Shown piece after piece: positions 17,795-26,024 of a stretch of DNA of 64,000 bases (positions within the stretch are counted from its first letter, which is position 1; each line of letters opens with the position of its first letter). Origin of the DNA: Ferruginibacter sp050611725 (lineage in GTDB: Bacteria; Bacteroidota; Bacteroidia; Chitinophagales; Chitinophagaceae). Below the pieces are notes generated by a model. That model was not told the origin of the DNA and ran no database searches. It was given only the letters and a program-made list of their open reading frames with translations. The DNA is taken from contig NZ_JBODJB010000001.1 of NCBI RefSeq assembly GCF_050611725.1, positions 1,550,001-1,614,000 on the forward strand, given 5' to 3'. Position numbers and translations under genes: made by a program.

Positions 17795-17866
17795 AATAGT
17801 GTTTTCTAAATACAACGGTCTGTGATTGGAGATTTCAAACTAATATACTACTTGTGGAAAATATTT

Positions 17867-17896
17867 TTTGATAAACTAAAAAAATTAGTATATTTG
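17867..17896 (+). promoter_or_regulatory. promoter of the S24 repressor gene
   Basis: The -33 TTTG (17867-17870) and -7 TATATTTG (17889-17896) are 18 bp apart, a good Bacteroidota promoter. The -7 ends 22 bp before the ATG. Confidence 0.72.
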
Positions 17897-17912
17897 TGCT
17901 AACCAAATTAGT
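17875..17912. promoter_or_regulatory. paired 15-bp operators bracketing the repressor promoter
   Basis: ACTAA-n5-TTAGT (17875-17889, perfect) and GCTAA-n5-TTAGT (17898-17912, one mismatch) have centres 23 bp apart. They lie either side of, and touch, the -7 element. This arrangement would let the downstream XRE/S24 protein block its own transcription; the binding partner is inferred from position. Confidence 0.65.
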
Positions 17913-17918
17913 TAAACC

Positions 17919-18674
17919 ATGTCACAAGCCGGTCAAAACCTTAAATACCTGCGCAAACTAAGAGGGTGGACGCAGGAAGAATTTGCCATTAAACTCGGTA
18001 TTAAACGATCTTTAATTGGCGCCTATGAAGAAGAAAGAGCCGATCCTCGTATAGAGGTCCTTGAAATTGTAGGTGATATATTTAAATTAAGTTTAGATGA
18101 GTTATTGTTGAAAGACCTGAGCAATACCGGCGGCAGCAACTATCTAGCGAAACGTCGTCAGCAAAAAATGATGTCGGTAGAAAGAAATGTCATTCATTTT
18201 GTGCCTGTAAAAGCGGCGGCAGGTTATTTGGCGAGCTATGCTGATACTGAGTTCATTGATGAATTGAACACATTTACTTTGCCGATGCTGAGTGGTGGTA
18301 ATTATAGGGCTTTTGAGATCATTGGTGATAGTATGTTGCCAACACCAAGTGGTAGTATTATTGTAGGAGAGAAGATAGAAGGTGTGGATGATGTAAAAAA
18401 TAATCAAGCATATATAGTAGTGAGCAGAAATGAAGGGATCGTTTATAAACGCATAGAGAAAAATAATAAAACAAAAAACAAACTTACACTGGTGAGTGAT
18501 AATCCGCAATTTCAACCCTATCAGGTAAATACCGAAGATGTGGTAGAATTGTGGGCTGCACAAATGGTGATCAGCAAAGTAAGCCAGCAGCAAAGATGGG
18601 ATGTGAATTCATTGGCCAGTATGGTGAATAATTTGCAGAGCCAGGTGAGTACGTTAAAGAAGAAGATGAATTAA
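17919..18674 (+). CDS. XRE-family repressor with S24 (LexA-like) self-cleavage domain
   Basis: The 251-residue protein has an N-terminal helix-turn-helix (residues 5-62: NLKYLRKLRGWTQEEFAIKLG, SLIGAYEEERADP) and a C-terminal S24 domain. The serine-lysine dyad is Ser138 (IIGDSMLP) and Lys177 (GIVYKRIE). A likely autocleavage bond is Ala101-Gly102 in VKAAAGYL. A C-terminal coiled-coil tail is present (NLQSQVSTLKKKM). Proteins of this kind are LexA/CI-type repressors inactivated when DNA damage or another signal triggers cleavage. The paired operators at its own promoter suggest autoregulation. ssb lies downstream after a repeat-containing gap, so a DNA-damage link is reasonable but not proven. 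Confidence 0.92.
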   Translation: MSQAGQNLKYLRKLRGWTQEEFAIKLGIKRSLIGAYEEERADPRIEVLEIVGDIFKLSLDELLLKDLSNTGGSNYLAKRRQQKMMSVERNVIHFVPVKAAAGYLASYADTEFIDELNTFTLPMLSGGNYRAFEIIGDSMLPTPSGSIIVGEKIEGVDDVKNNQAYIVVSRNEGIVYKRIEKNNKTKNKLTLVSDNPQFQPYQVNTEDVVELWAAQMVISKVSQQQRWDVNSLASMVNNLQSQVSTLKKKMN

Positions 18675-18780
18675 TGAGATAGATGCGCTGATCGGGCAGA
18701 TTAAAAGAGATGAATACGGATAAAATAAAATCCATTCTAATCCCTAAAATCCGCGTCATCCGTGTTCCTATCAACAAAAC
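18675..18780. repeat. intergenic 9-bp-period element
   Basis: On the plus strand ATCC recurs at 18730, 18740, 18749 and 18758 (spacing 10, 9, 9) in degenerate 9-bp units. The left part of the gap holds the opposite-strand word ACGGAT (18716-18721), giving a weak inverted arm. It sits between the repressor gene and ssb. Confidence 0.55.
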
Positions 18781-18928
18781 AAGATCTCTATTTTGAAAAA
18801 TAAAGACAAGTACTTTTAAAACCTGAAAAACCGGTGACTAAATAGTTCATAACAAACTTTATCTATCAAAAGTAATTTTCATAATTTTCAAATTCAGATA
18901 CATCGATTAACATTTAAAAACAACAGTT

Positions 18929-19342
18929 ATGATCAAGTTACAAATTGTAGGTAATCTTGGAAAAGATTGCATCGTGAAAGAAGTGAACGGAAAAAACGTA
19001 ATTAACTTCAGTGTTGCTCACACAGAGCGTTTCAAAGACAGTCAGGGAAATCAAAAAGAAAGAACAACCTGGGTAGAATGTGCTTATTGGTCGGATAAAA
19101 CCGCCATTGCTCAATACCTTACAAAAGGTAAAATGGTGTATGCGGAGGGAGCTCCTGAGGCTGATGGTTATTTAAATAAAGAAAATCAACCGGCTGCTAC
19201 TTTACGTATGAGGGTACAAAGTATTCAGTTGTTGGGTGGCGGTGATGGCAATGCCGCTCCACGTCCTGCTGGTGCTGCAGTTACAAGTGCACCTGCTTCG
19301 GTGAGTGATGCTTCTGCTGTGGATGATGATCTGCCGTTTTAA
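18929..19342 (+). CDS. ssb: single-stranded DNA-binding protein
   Basis: The 137-residue protein has an OB-fold (MIKLQIVGNLGKDC, NFSVAHTERFKD, TTWVECAYWSDKTAIAQYLTKGKMVYAEG) and a flexible Ala/Pro-rich linker. It ends in the acidic tip DDDLPF that recruits replication and repair partners. It coats single-stranded DNA in replication, recombination and repair. It is followed by its own terminator. At 137 residues it is shorter than E. coli SSB because of the short linker. Confidence 0.96.
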   Translation: MIKLQIVGNLGKDCIVKEVNGKNVINFSVAHTERFKDSQGNQKERTTWVECAYWSDKTAIAQYLTKGKMVYAEGAPEADGYLNKENQPAATLRMRVQSIQLLGGGDGNAAPRPAGAAVTSAPASVSDASAVDDDLPF

Positions 19343-19361
19343 TGGAATATAATTTTAGTGA

Positions 19362-19392
19362 AAGCCTCGAATCTGATTCGGGGCATTTTTTT
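19362..19392 (+). terminator. terminator of ssb
   Basis: Arms GCCTCGAATC and GATTCGGGGC (one G-T wobble) fold into a tight hairpin followed by ATTTTTTTG. Confidence 0.8.
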
Positions 19393-19418
19393 GTATATTC
19401 CAATCATTGTTTAAACAT

Positions 19419-19426
19419 TATCTTTG
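19419..19426 (+). promoter_or_regulatory. -7 element for the flavin monooxygenase gene
   Basis: TATCTTTG fits TAnnTTTG, 18 bp upstream of the ATG at 19445. No well-spaced -33 is visible. Confidence 0.5.
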
Positions 19427-19444
19427 TGATCTCAATGAATTAAT

Positions 19445-20473
19445 ATGGAATTAGGCATCGGTATGTTTGGTGATAATCATTTTGTAAATGGAAAATCATT
19501 GCCAACAGGGCAACGTTTGCGTGAATTGATCGAAGAGATCAAATTAATGGATGAACTCGGTCTCGATTTTTTCGGCATCGGTGAACATCATCGTCCTGAT
19601 TATGCCGTTTCTGTCCCTGAAATAATTTTAGCGGCTGCTGCAACCGTTACCAAAAAAATTAAATTGGGCAGTGCCGTAACGGTACTTAGCTCTGCCGATC
19701 CTGTTAGAGTGTATCAACAGTTTGCAACCATCGATCAGTTGAGTAATGGTAGGGCTGAAATAACAGCCGGTAGAGGAAGTTTCATAGAATCTTTCCCGAT
19801 CTATGGATATGATCTGAAAGATTATGAAGGTTTATTTGAAGAAAAGCTCGATTTGTTAGTAAAGATCAATAAGCAACAACGGATTACCTGGAAAGGAAAC
19901 TACCGGGCAGCATTAAACGATCAGGAGATATTACCCCGTGCTGTAAATGATCATTTGAATATGTGGGTTGCAGTAGGTGGCACACCCGAATCGGTGGTAC
20001 GTGCTGCCAAACTTGGCTTACCCGTGATCTTTGCTATTATTGGTGGTGCACCGGCACAGTTTCAGCCTTTGTTTCAATATTATAGAGATGCGTACAAGCA
20101 TTTTGAGCATGATGAAACTCAGTTGCAGGTAGGCGTACATATGCATTGCTTTTTTGGAGAAGACAGCAAACAAATTGTTGAGGAATATTATCCTTTGTAT
20201 TCAGGACAAATGGATAGAGTAGGAAAAAGCAGAGGATGGCCACCGTACCAACGCAATCAGTTTGATTTTGGCAGAACAAAGAATGGTGCATTGATCATTG
20301 GTGATGCCAATGAAGCAATTGATAAAATTTTACAGATGCAGGAGCTATTTGGCCTCACCCGTTTTGCAGCACATATGGATGTTGGCGGTCCATCACATCA
20401 ATCATTAATGAGATCGATAGAACTGTATGGAACGAAGATCGCTCCGAAAGTAAGAGAAGCGTTGAAGCAATAA
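19445..20473 (+). CDS. LLM class flavin-dependent oxidoreductase (luciferase-like)
   Basis: The 342-residue cytoplasmic TIM-barrel protein of the bacterial luciferase family starts MELGIGMFGDNHF and contains LDFFGIGEHHRPDYAVSVPE, IKLGSAVTVLSSADPVRVYQQFATIDQLSNGRAEITAGRGSF, and a C-terminal 'GLTRFAAHMDVGGPSHQSLMRSIELY'. These match a common FMN-dependent monooxygenase subgroup whose substrates are mostly unknown. It is monocistronic: it has its own -7 element and ends 3 bp from the convergent glycosyltransferase gene. Confidence 0.92.
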   Translation: MELGIGMFGDNHFVNGKSLPTGQRLRELIEEIKLMDELGLDFFGIGEHHRPDYAVSVPEIILAAAATVTKKIKLGSAVTVLSSADPVRVYQQFATIDQLSNGRAEITAGRGSFIESFPIYGYDLKDYEGLFEEKLDLLVKINKQQRITWKGNYRAALNDQEILPRAVNDHLNMWVAVGGTPESVVRAAKLGLPVIFAIIGGAPAQFQPLFQYYRDAYKHFEHDETQLQVGVHMHCFFGEDSKQIVEEYYPLYSGQMDRVGKSRGWPPYQRNQFDFGRTKNGALIIGDANEAIDKILQMQELFGLTRFAAHMDVGGPSHQSLMRSIELYGTKIAPKVREALKQ

Positions 20474-20476
20474 ACT

Positions 20477-21934
20477 TTATTTTTTCTGATACAATTCCAG
20501 TATCTCATTCTTAAAGACAAGTTTAGTAGGGATACCCCATTTTTCTATCCATACCGGAAGACTTTGCATTTCTTTTTTATATCCTAATTTAGTTAGTTGG
20601 TCGCTTTCAATATAGCTATCCATCCCATTTTTACGCAATACAACAAAATTAATTTTGGTTGTATCAGCCGGAGCAGTTGTTATATCTTGAATGCTACTAA
20701 CTCTTACTAATTCAACATTTTTTTCCTTGTAAAAATTTGCAGGTATTTCGGGAGTAAAATAATCACTCCAGTAAGTGTAAAAAACCTTTATTGGTTTATC
20801 ACTATAATTTTTATGGAGATATTTTGAAATGGCTACTCTGCCATCGGCAGCCCTGGTAGCTACTCCTATCAAAATAATGGCATTAGCCATAAAAGAAATG
20901 ATCAAGATCGTATTAACAATAATAGATACAGTTCTGCTTTGTTTTATTTTTAGCAGTTGAATTCCCATGATAATTATTATTGGGATAAAATTCATCAAAG
21001 GAAATAAAAAACGATATTCTTTATGTGGAATAAAACTATGGATAATAATAAAAGGGACAGCGATCCATAAAAATAAATTCCTGCGGTCTTTTATGAATAA
21101 GATCAACAATGAAAATATAAGTGGCAGACCTATCAATATTGATGGTCTTACAAGAATTACTTTTATATAGGCGTACAATTTAGAGTGACCAAAGTCCTTA
21201 GTAGTATCATCTAATATGGTGTTGTAAAAATAATTCCATGAAGTAAAAGTGAAGTTTCCGTAAAACCAACGGTCGATCATTATTCCTAACAAAAAGATAA
21301 TAACAGCGCCACTAAAGATCTTCAAAATATTAGTTGCACTTTCTTTTTTTATTAAAGCTAACCAGATAAATAATGAGATGGATAATATCGCTGATTGGAA
21401 CCTACATAAAAAACTGATCCCTAAAAATATTCCTGTTAAAACATATTGAGGCCTATTTCTTAATGCAATAGCAATTGCTAAAAGGAAAAATATTCCTGAC
21501 CAAGCTTCTGAAGAAAATCTTACATTAATAAACGGCAAAAACCAAAACAGGTAAGAAGCGGCGATATATACTTTTTGATATCTCTCTTCGATCAAATTCA
21601 ATGTAGATCGAACAAATTGAGTAATAATACTTATCGCTAATAATGCTGTGAGAAATCTTAAAATAAAAGCCAGTATATAAGGATCGGTAGTCGAAAATAA
21701 TTTACAAATACTAAAAATTGTATAGGCTATACCCGGTTGAAATGCGGATCTCATCTGCTGATGAAACTCCCATGGCAATTGTTGTGGTTGAGTGAGCCCT
21801 AATTTAAGTTGAGCAAATTCTATGATCTGATAGTGCTCATCTTCCTGGATATACCCATGACTGTTATATGCTGTGATGCAGTAAACAGCCAATGCAATAA
21901 CTAAAATAATTCGATGAAATTTATCAATGCTCAT
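20477..21934 (-). CDS. GT22/ALG9-like membrane mannosyltransferase homologue
   Basis: The 485-residue protein has about ten transmembrane helices. The first periplasmic loop carries GYIQEDEHYQIIEFAQLKLG (28-47), with acidic residues Glu31-Asp32-Glu33 matching the (H/Q)xDE motif of polyprenol-sugar-dependent GT-C enzymes such as ALG9/PIG-B. GPLIF-like helices and 'HKEYRFLFPLMNFIPIIII' also fit GT22. Such enzymes transfer a sugar from a lipid-phosphate donor outside the cytoplasmic membrane. The acceptor is unknown. ATG 21934 is preferred over the in-frame TTG at 21946. Confidence 0.82.
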   Translation of the reverse strand: MSIDKFHRIILVIALAVYCITAYNSHGYIQEDEHYQIIEFAQLKLGLTQPQQLPWEFHQQMRSAFQPGIAYTIFSICKLFSTTDPYILAFILRFLTALLAISIITQFVRSTLNLIEERYQKVYIAASYLFWFLPFINVRFSSEAWSGIFFLLAIAIALRNRPQYVLTGIFLGISFLCRFQSAILSISLFIWLALIKKESATNILKIFSGAVIIFLLGIMIDRWFYGNFTFTSWNYFYNTILDDTTKDFGHSKLYAYIKVILVRPSILIGLPLIFSLLILFIKDRRNLFLWIAVPFIIIHSFIPHKEYRFLFPLMNFIPIIIIMGIQLLKIKQSRTVSIIVNTILIISFMANAIILIGVATRAADGRVAISKYLHKNYSDKPIKVFYTYWSDYFTPEIPANFYKEKNVELVRVSSIQDITTAPADTTKINFVVLRKNGMDSYIESDQLTKLGYKKEMQSLPVWIEKWGIPTKLVFKNEILELYQKK

Positions 21935-22031
21935 AGTAAGTTGCAATGAATTGATTTGTTGGTGATGAAGATAAACATTAATACTAAAATTGTTTTAATG
22001 AAAGGGTCTTTCCTTATTTTTACAAAAAAAG

Positions 22032-22484
22032 ATGCGTTTGAAAAGCTGTATTCTTGTTCTTTCAGCATTGCTGTCTATAAATGGGTTTGCTCAGGAATCG
22101 ACTCCACAGCCTTCACAGGAAGAGGTTCCTATTAAAAATTCGGTGGGTAGTGGGGATGATGCAATATATAACAAGGTAGAGGTTGAGGCGGAGTTCCCCG
22201 GAGGAGAAAAGGCCTATATACTATTTCTCCAAAAGAATTTAAATGCTTACATCGCCGAAAAAAATAAAGCTCCAATGGGTCGTTATACAGTTGTAATTGA
22301 ATTTATTATTGAAATAGATGGATCATTAACCTATCCTTCTGCAACTGAAGATCCTGGTTATGGAACAGCAGAGGAAGTGATACGAGTGTTGCAACTAAGT
22401 CCTAAATGGATCCCTGCAAAAGTAGCTGGACGTTCTGTAAGATCATTCAGGAAACAGCCCGTTACATTTATGGTTACAGGCTAG
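22032..22484 (+). CDS. periplasmic TonB C-terminal-like protein
   Basis: The 150-residue protein has a signal peptide (ending NGFAQ) and a single TonB C-terminal-type domain: VEVEAEFPGGEKAYILFLQKNL, YTVVIEFIIEIDGSL and LQLSPKWIPAKVAGRSVRSFRKQPVTF. In TonB this domain contacts TonB-dependent receptors, but here there is no membrane anchor and no proline-rich spanner, so energy transduction is unlikely. Many Bacteroidota have such free-standing domains of unknown role. It converges on the DUF1624 gene with a 9-bp gap. Confidence 0.85.
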   Translation: MRLKSCILVLSALLSINGFAQESTPQPSQEEVPIKNSVGSGDDAIYNKVEVEAEFPGGEKAYILFLQKNLNAYIAEKNKAPMGRYTVVIEFIIEIDGSLTYPSATEDPGYGTAEEVIRVLQLSPKWIPAKVAGRSVRSFRKQPVTFMVTG

Positions 22485-22493
22485 TTACTTGTT

Positions 22494-23657
22494 TTATAAA
22501 TAACTCAGCCACCACTTTTCTTTGTTATTAATTTTGTATGTGTCGAATTTTTTGCATAGCGGATAGCAGAGTAATATTACCCCTATCCATATTACATACA
22601 CTACCCATAAATGGAAACCATATCCTTTTAATCCGGGCAGGTCGTTTAGCCATCCTCCATGAAAGACCATTTGTTGCCAACCGTATCCTGTAACTTGTGC
22701 AGCAACTAACGCTAAAGCATGTATCAAATAAATATGCAGTATATAGTAGAAGAACGGCACTCTTCCAAAAGTGCTGAAAAAGTTCACGATAGGTCCCTTT
22801 AGTTTTTCAGTGTTTGCAAGAATGATCAAGGCAGGCCCTAAGGTCATCAATACATAACAAAGTGATGGAGGGTATTTTTGTGGATTTAAGAATGACATCA
22901 GTGATTGAGAAATCGTGCCATACTCTTTCCAGCCGTTAGGGTCGCCATAAATATTGATGAAACGTATTACAATAAAGGCAACGATAGCTGAAATACCTAT
23001 AATGGTAAGAATTTTTTTGCGTCGAACACTGCTGAATGAATGATCATACAAAGAGCCAAAACAATATCCCAATGCCATTACGCCAATCCATGGAATGACA
23101 GGATAGCCAATAAACAAAAGATAATCTTTAGAAAGATTGAATCCACCGCCATCATGCAGCATTGCCCAAAGTACATTTCCGGGAGAATGAACCGTATCAA
23201 AAAGATTATGCCCAAATACGATCAGGCAACTGATCAGTAAAATAATTTTTTTAGGAAGATGAACAAGTGCTGCCAGAACGATCATGCTGATGCCGAGGCT
23301 CCAAATTGTAAGAAGAGCCGGCGTTCTAAATTGCAGATCGAAGAACCAGCCAAAATTGACAATGCTTATCTCAATAAAAACAAGCCATAATCCTCTGGTG
23401 AATAAAAATTTTGACAGATCTCCTTTGCTTCTTCTTTTGCCAACAAAAAATGCAGATGCACCTGCTAAAAAACTAAATGTTGGGGCACAGTAATGAGTTA
23501 TCCATCTTGTAAAAAATATCGGCCAGGATGTATGAGCAGGGTCGGTGGGGTCGTATATAAATGCGGCTGAGTGAAAATAATCTCTGGTATGATCTAAAGC
23601 CATGATAACCATTACCAGACCTTTTAATAGGTCAATTGATTCTATTCTGTTTCTCAT
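22494..23657 (-). CDS. DUF1624/heparan-alpha-glucosaminide N-acetyltransferase-like membrane protein
   Basis: The 387-residue protein has about ten transmembrane helices. The start 'RIESIDLLKGLVMVIMALDHTRDYFHSAAF' with the Asp-His pair (MALDHTRDYF) is the hallmark of the DUF1624/acyltransferase-like group. Other typical segments are 'THYCAPTFSFLAGASAFFVGKRRS' and 'FYYILHIYLIHALALVA'. Relatives of human HGSNAT carry acetyl groups across a membrane to a sugar amine; bacterial members are mostly untested. The neighbouring GT22 homologue suggests envelope glycan modification, which is inference. Confidence 0.85.
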   Translation of the reverse strand: MRNRIESIDLLKGLVMVIMALDHTRDYFHSAAFIYDPTDPAHTSWPIFFTRWITHYCAPTFSFLAGASAFFVGKRRSKGDLSKFLFTRGLWLVFIEISIVNFGWFFDLQFRTPALLTIWSLGISMIVLAALVHLPKKIILLISCLIVFGHNLFDTVHSPGNVLWAMLHDGGGFNLSKDYLLFIGYPVIPWIGVMALGYCFGSLYDHSFSSVRRKKILTIIGISAIVAFIVIRFINIYGDPNGWKEYGTISQSLMSFLNPQKYPPSLCYVLMTLGPALIILANTEKLKGPIVNFFSTFGRVPFFYYILHIYLIHALALVAAQVTGYGWQQMVFHGGWLNDLPGLKGYGFHLWVVYVIWIGVILLCYPLCKKFDTYKINNKEKWWLSYL

Positions 23658-23810
23658 CGCAGTTGATTTTTAATAAATAAATTCAGGAACAGTATTCAGG
23701 CGGATGCGGATAAGTACTCAAATATATACTTTTAAGATGATTTTTGCCAGTACTCAGTTAATTGGTTTGGGTTAACATAGAAAGACTACCTTCCTCTCTC
23801 AACTCACATA

Positions 23811-24404
23811 ATGAAAAACCAATTTGATGTTTTGATAGATAGTTATCTGGAAAATAAAATAGGCATAGATTCAAGATTTTTAGATGCCGCTTTGTCTGAA
23901 GGGCTACAACAAAACATACTGCAATTACAAAAAGATAAATTGATGAAAGTAGCCGGAATCGGTAATGAATTAATAATGGATGCTGAACAGAAAATGCGAA
24001 CTGATAAAATTCATTGGCTGGAAGAGAAAACCGATAATAGGTTTGAACAGGAATTTTTAAGTAAGATGCATGATTTTATAGGTTACCTTAACAGAACCTG
24101 TTATACCGGCATCAATGCCTGCGAATTTCATTATGCAGTGTATGAAGAAGGGAGTTTTTACAAACGTCATATAGATCAATTTAAAAATGATGATAATCGA
24201 AAATTTTCGATGATCAATTATTTGAATGATAATTGGATTGAAGAGGATGGGGGGCAGTTACTGGTATATAAAGATGCTGTAGTACAAAAAATATTACCTC
24301 ACTCACAAACGACTGTATTTTTTAAAAGCAATGAAATGGAGCATGAAGTAACAAAAGCTAACCGACCAAGAATGAGTGTTACAGGTTGGTTGAAAAGGAT
24401 CTGA
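23811..24404 (+). CDS. 2-oxoglutarate/Fe(II)-dependent oxygenase (prolyl-4-hydroxylase type)
   Basis: The 197-residue cytoplasmic protein has a P4Hc-type double-stranded beta-helix. Iron ligands are His120 and Asp122 (KRHIDQF) and His178 (MEHEV); Arg187 in RPRMSVTGWLKR is positioned to bind 2-oxoglutarate. 'NYLNDNWIEEDGGQLLVY' is characteristic. It may hydroxylate a prolyl residue in a protein target, for example a ribosomal or translation protein, but the target is unknown. It converges on a small membrane-protein gene with 12 bp between stops. Confidence 0.9.
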   Translation: MKNQFDVLIDSYLENKIGIDSRFLDAALSEGLQQNILQLQKDKLMKVAGIGNELIMDAEQKMRTDKIHWLEEKTDNRFEQEFLSKMHDFIGYLNRTCYTGINACEFHYAVYEEGSFYKRHIDQFKNDDNRKFSMINYLNDNWIEEDGGQLLVYKDAVVQKILPHSQTTVFFKSNEMEHEVTKANRPRMSVTGWLKRI

Positions 24405-24416
24405 TTGTATTTAAAA

Positions 24417-24611
24417 CTAAGTAGCCTTGTCCTTGGTATTTCTAACAAGACTTATGCCTGCGAAAAAGAAAATGGCTCCCACAATTCCAAATACAATAAT
24501 GCCTTTTACGTTTCTGGTACCCGTGCCGCCATTCATGAAATTTACGCCTGCGTAAATAAGACCGGTAACACCCAATAAAGATAAAATAATTCCTAGTATA
24601 CGTTTTTCCAT
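24417..24611 (-). CDS. small two-helix membrane protein
   Basis: The 64-residue protein has two hydrophobic segments (ILGIILSLLGVTGLIYAGVNF and GIIVFGIVGAIFFFAGISLV) around a Gly/Thr-rich turn. It resembles short conserved membrane proteins in Bacteroidota (DUF3185-like). ATG 24611 was chosen; an in-frame start at 24656 adds 15 residues without a hydrophobic start. Function unknown. Confidence 0.7.
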   Translation of the reverse strand: MEKRILGIILSLLGVTGLIYAGVNFMNGGTGTRNVKGIIVFGIVGAIFFFAGISLVRNTKDKAT

Positions 24612-24698
24612 GATTGTTTTTTTACAAGGTAGACTTATAAAATCGGTAACAATCAAAATGTATGAATGATGTAAGAATTACTTTTAATTATGTAAAAC

Positions 24699-25112
24699 TC
24701 AATGCTGCTCAGTATATTTTTTGAAATTATTAAGTATGGCTTGCCATCCGCCTTGCTGCATTTCAAGCGAATTCTGACTTTCGGGTTCGAATGTTTCTAC
24801 AACTTTTGTTGTATTACCTTCTCCGGTAAATGTAATTTTTACTTTTCTGCCATCACCCATAGTGTATTCGATGAGTTTGTTTAATTCAACGCCGGTATAT
24901 ACGCCGCCAAAATCAAAACTAAAACTGCCATCTTTTGCAGCCATTGTTGTTGAGAATTTTCCGTCAATGCGTACATCGTTTTCGGCATGGGGTGCATGCC
25001 AGTCGTCTGATGCCTGACACCATTGAGTAATATGTTTTGGTTCTGTCCAAAAGCTCCATACTTTTTCTACAGGAGCATTAATAGTAGCTTCAACTGTTAT
25101 TGCGTTTTGCAT
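24699..25112 (-). CDS. SRPBCC (AHSA1/START-like) protein
   Basis: The 137-residue protein fits the AHSA1 branch of the SRPBCC fold: ITVEATINAPVEKVWSFWTEPKHITQWCQASDDWHAP, then GKFSTTMAAKDGSFSFDFGGVY and a C-terminal helix 'QGGWQAILNNFKKYTEQ'. The fold makes a hydrophobic cavity for ligands. Bacterial members are often stress-related but of unknown ligand. Monocistronic and leftward. Confidence 0.92.
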   Translation of the reverse strand: MQNAITVEATINAPVEKVWSFWTEPKHITQWCQASDDWHAPHAENDVRIDGKFSTTMAAKDGSFSFDFGGVYTGVELNKLIEYTMGDGRKVKITFTGEGNTTKVVETFEPESQNSLEMQQGGWQAILNNFKKYTEQH

Positions 25113-25224
25113 GATCTATATTTTTTGTGAATGATTTACTAGTACAAATGTAATATCCTGATTTGTTTTTTAAGCTATACTAAATTGACAATATAGGGGG
25201 CTGATTGCGACAGAGCGTATTTTC

Positions 25225-25881
25225 TTATTTTTTTACTCCGCTCACAATTAAATTTTCCATATTGAATGTTTCTCCATTTACATTCATATCCGGCTCTTTA
25301 TTTACAAAGACTTCAATGTTTGTAAATCCATTTGTGCTTAATAGGCCAGCAATATCTTCTTTTGCGTACAATGTAAATCCGTATTTGGTAAATGGATACT
25401 TGATCGCTTGATGTTTGGGCCGAAGTGAAATGATGAGTTTGCCATTGCTGCTTAAAACTCTTTTTAATTCATTCAATACTTTGATCGTATCATCCCAAAA
25501 ATAAATGGTGTTTACAGTAAATATTTTATTGAATGCGCCATCATCAAATGGGAGTGCGGTTACATCAGAGAAAACAAAACTAGCCTGTTCTTTCCTGATC
25601 CATTCTTCGTTTATTTTTTTTGATTCAGCAATCATTAATTCAGAAAAATCGATCCCTGTATATTGAATGCTCGGGTGCTTAGCGACTATTTCTTTTACAA
25701 AAAGACCATTGCCCATGCCCACTTCAAGAATGGTATCTCCCTCTGCTGCATTTAAAATAGTAAGTGCATCAAGGTTCATCTGTCTGTTGCCTTTATTCAT
25801 GAATTCTGCTATAGCAATGCCCTGATCGCCTGTAGGTTTGCGAAGTTGTGCAGCTCTTTCTTGGTATTGTTGTTCGTCCAT
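25225..25881 (-). CDS. class I SAM-dependent methyltransferase
   Basis: The 218-residue protein has motif I ILEVGMGNGLFVKEI (51-65), YTGIDFSELMIAESKK, FVFSDVTALPFDDGAFNKIFTVNTIYFW and VLSSNGKLIISLRPK, all standard for Methyltransf_11-type enzymes. Substrate unknown; the family includes quinone, sterol and small-molecule methylases. It is divergent from the secreted coiled-coil gene. Confidence 0.9.
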   Translation of the reverse strand: MDEQQYQERAAQLRKPTGDQGIAIAEFMNKGNRQMNLDALTILNAAEGDTILEVGMGNGLFVKEIVAKHPSIQYTGIDFSELMIAESKKINEEWIRKEQASFVFSDVTALPFDDGAFNKIFTVNTIYFWDDTIKVLNELKRVLSSNGKLIISLRPKHQAIKYPFTKYGFTLYAKEDIAGLLSTNGFTNIEVFVNKEPDMNVNGETFNMENLIVSGVKK

Positions 25882-25955
25882 TAAATCAATATTTTGATCT
25901 TAAAAATACAAAGAAAAAGAGTGGAAACACCTTTCATTTAAAATGCTATTTAATA

Positions 25956-25963
25956 TATATTTG
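25956..25963 (+). promoter_or_regulatory. -7 element for the secreted coiled-coil gene
   Basis: TATATTTG, an exact TAnnTTTG match, lies 61 bp upstream of the ATG at 26025. Confidence 0.5.
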
Positions 25964-26024
25964 CTCATGTTCCAACTCTTATGAAGTTGATCATTTATTC
26001 ATTGCAAATAATTACTACAAAATT

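Noticed and set aside
18144..18593. 149-residue frame opposite the S24 repressor
   Set aside because: Rich in His/Tyr/Ile/Phe as expected from antisense AT-rich DNA, while the sense protein has complete catalytic residues.
25848..26024. 59-codon upstream extension of the secreted coiled-coil gene
   Set aside because: It overlaps the divergent methyltransferase start and would bury the obvious signal peptide that begins at 26025.
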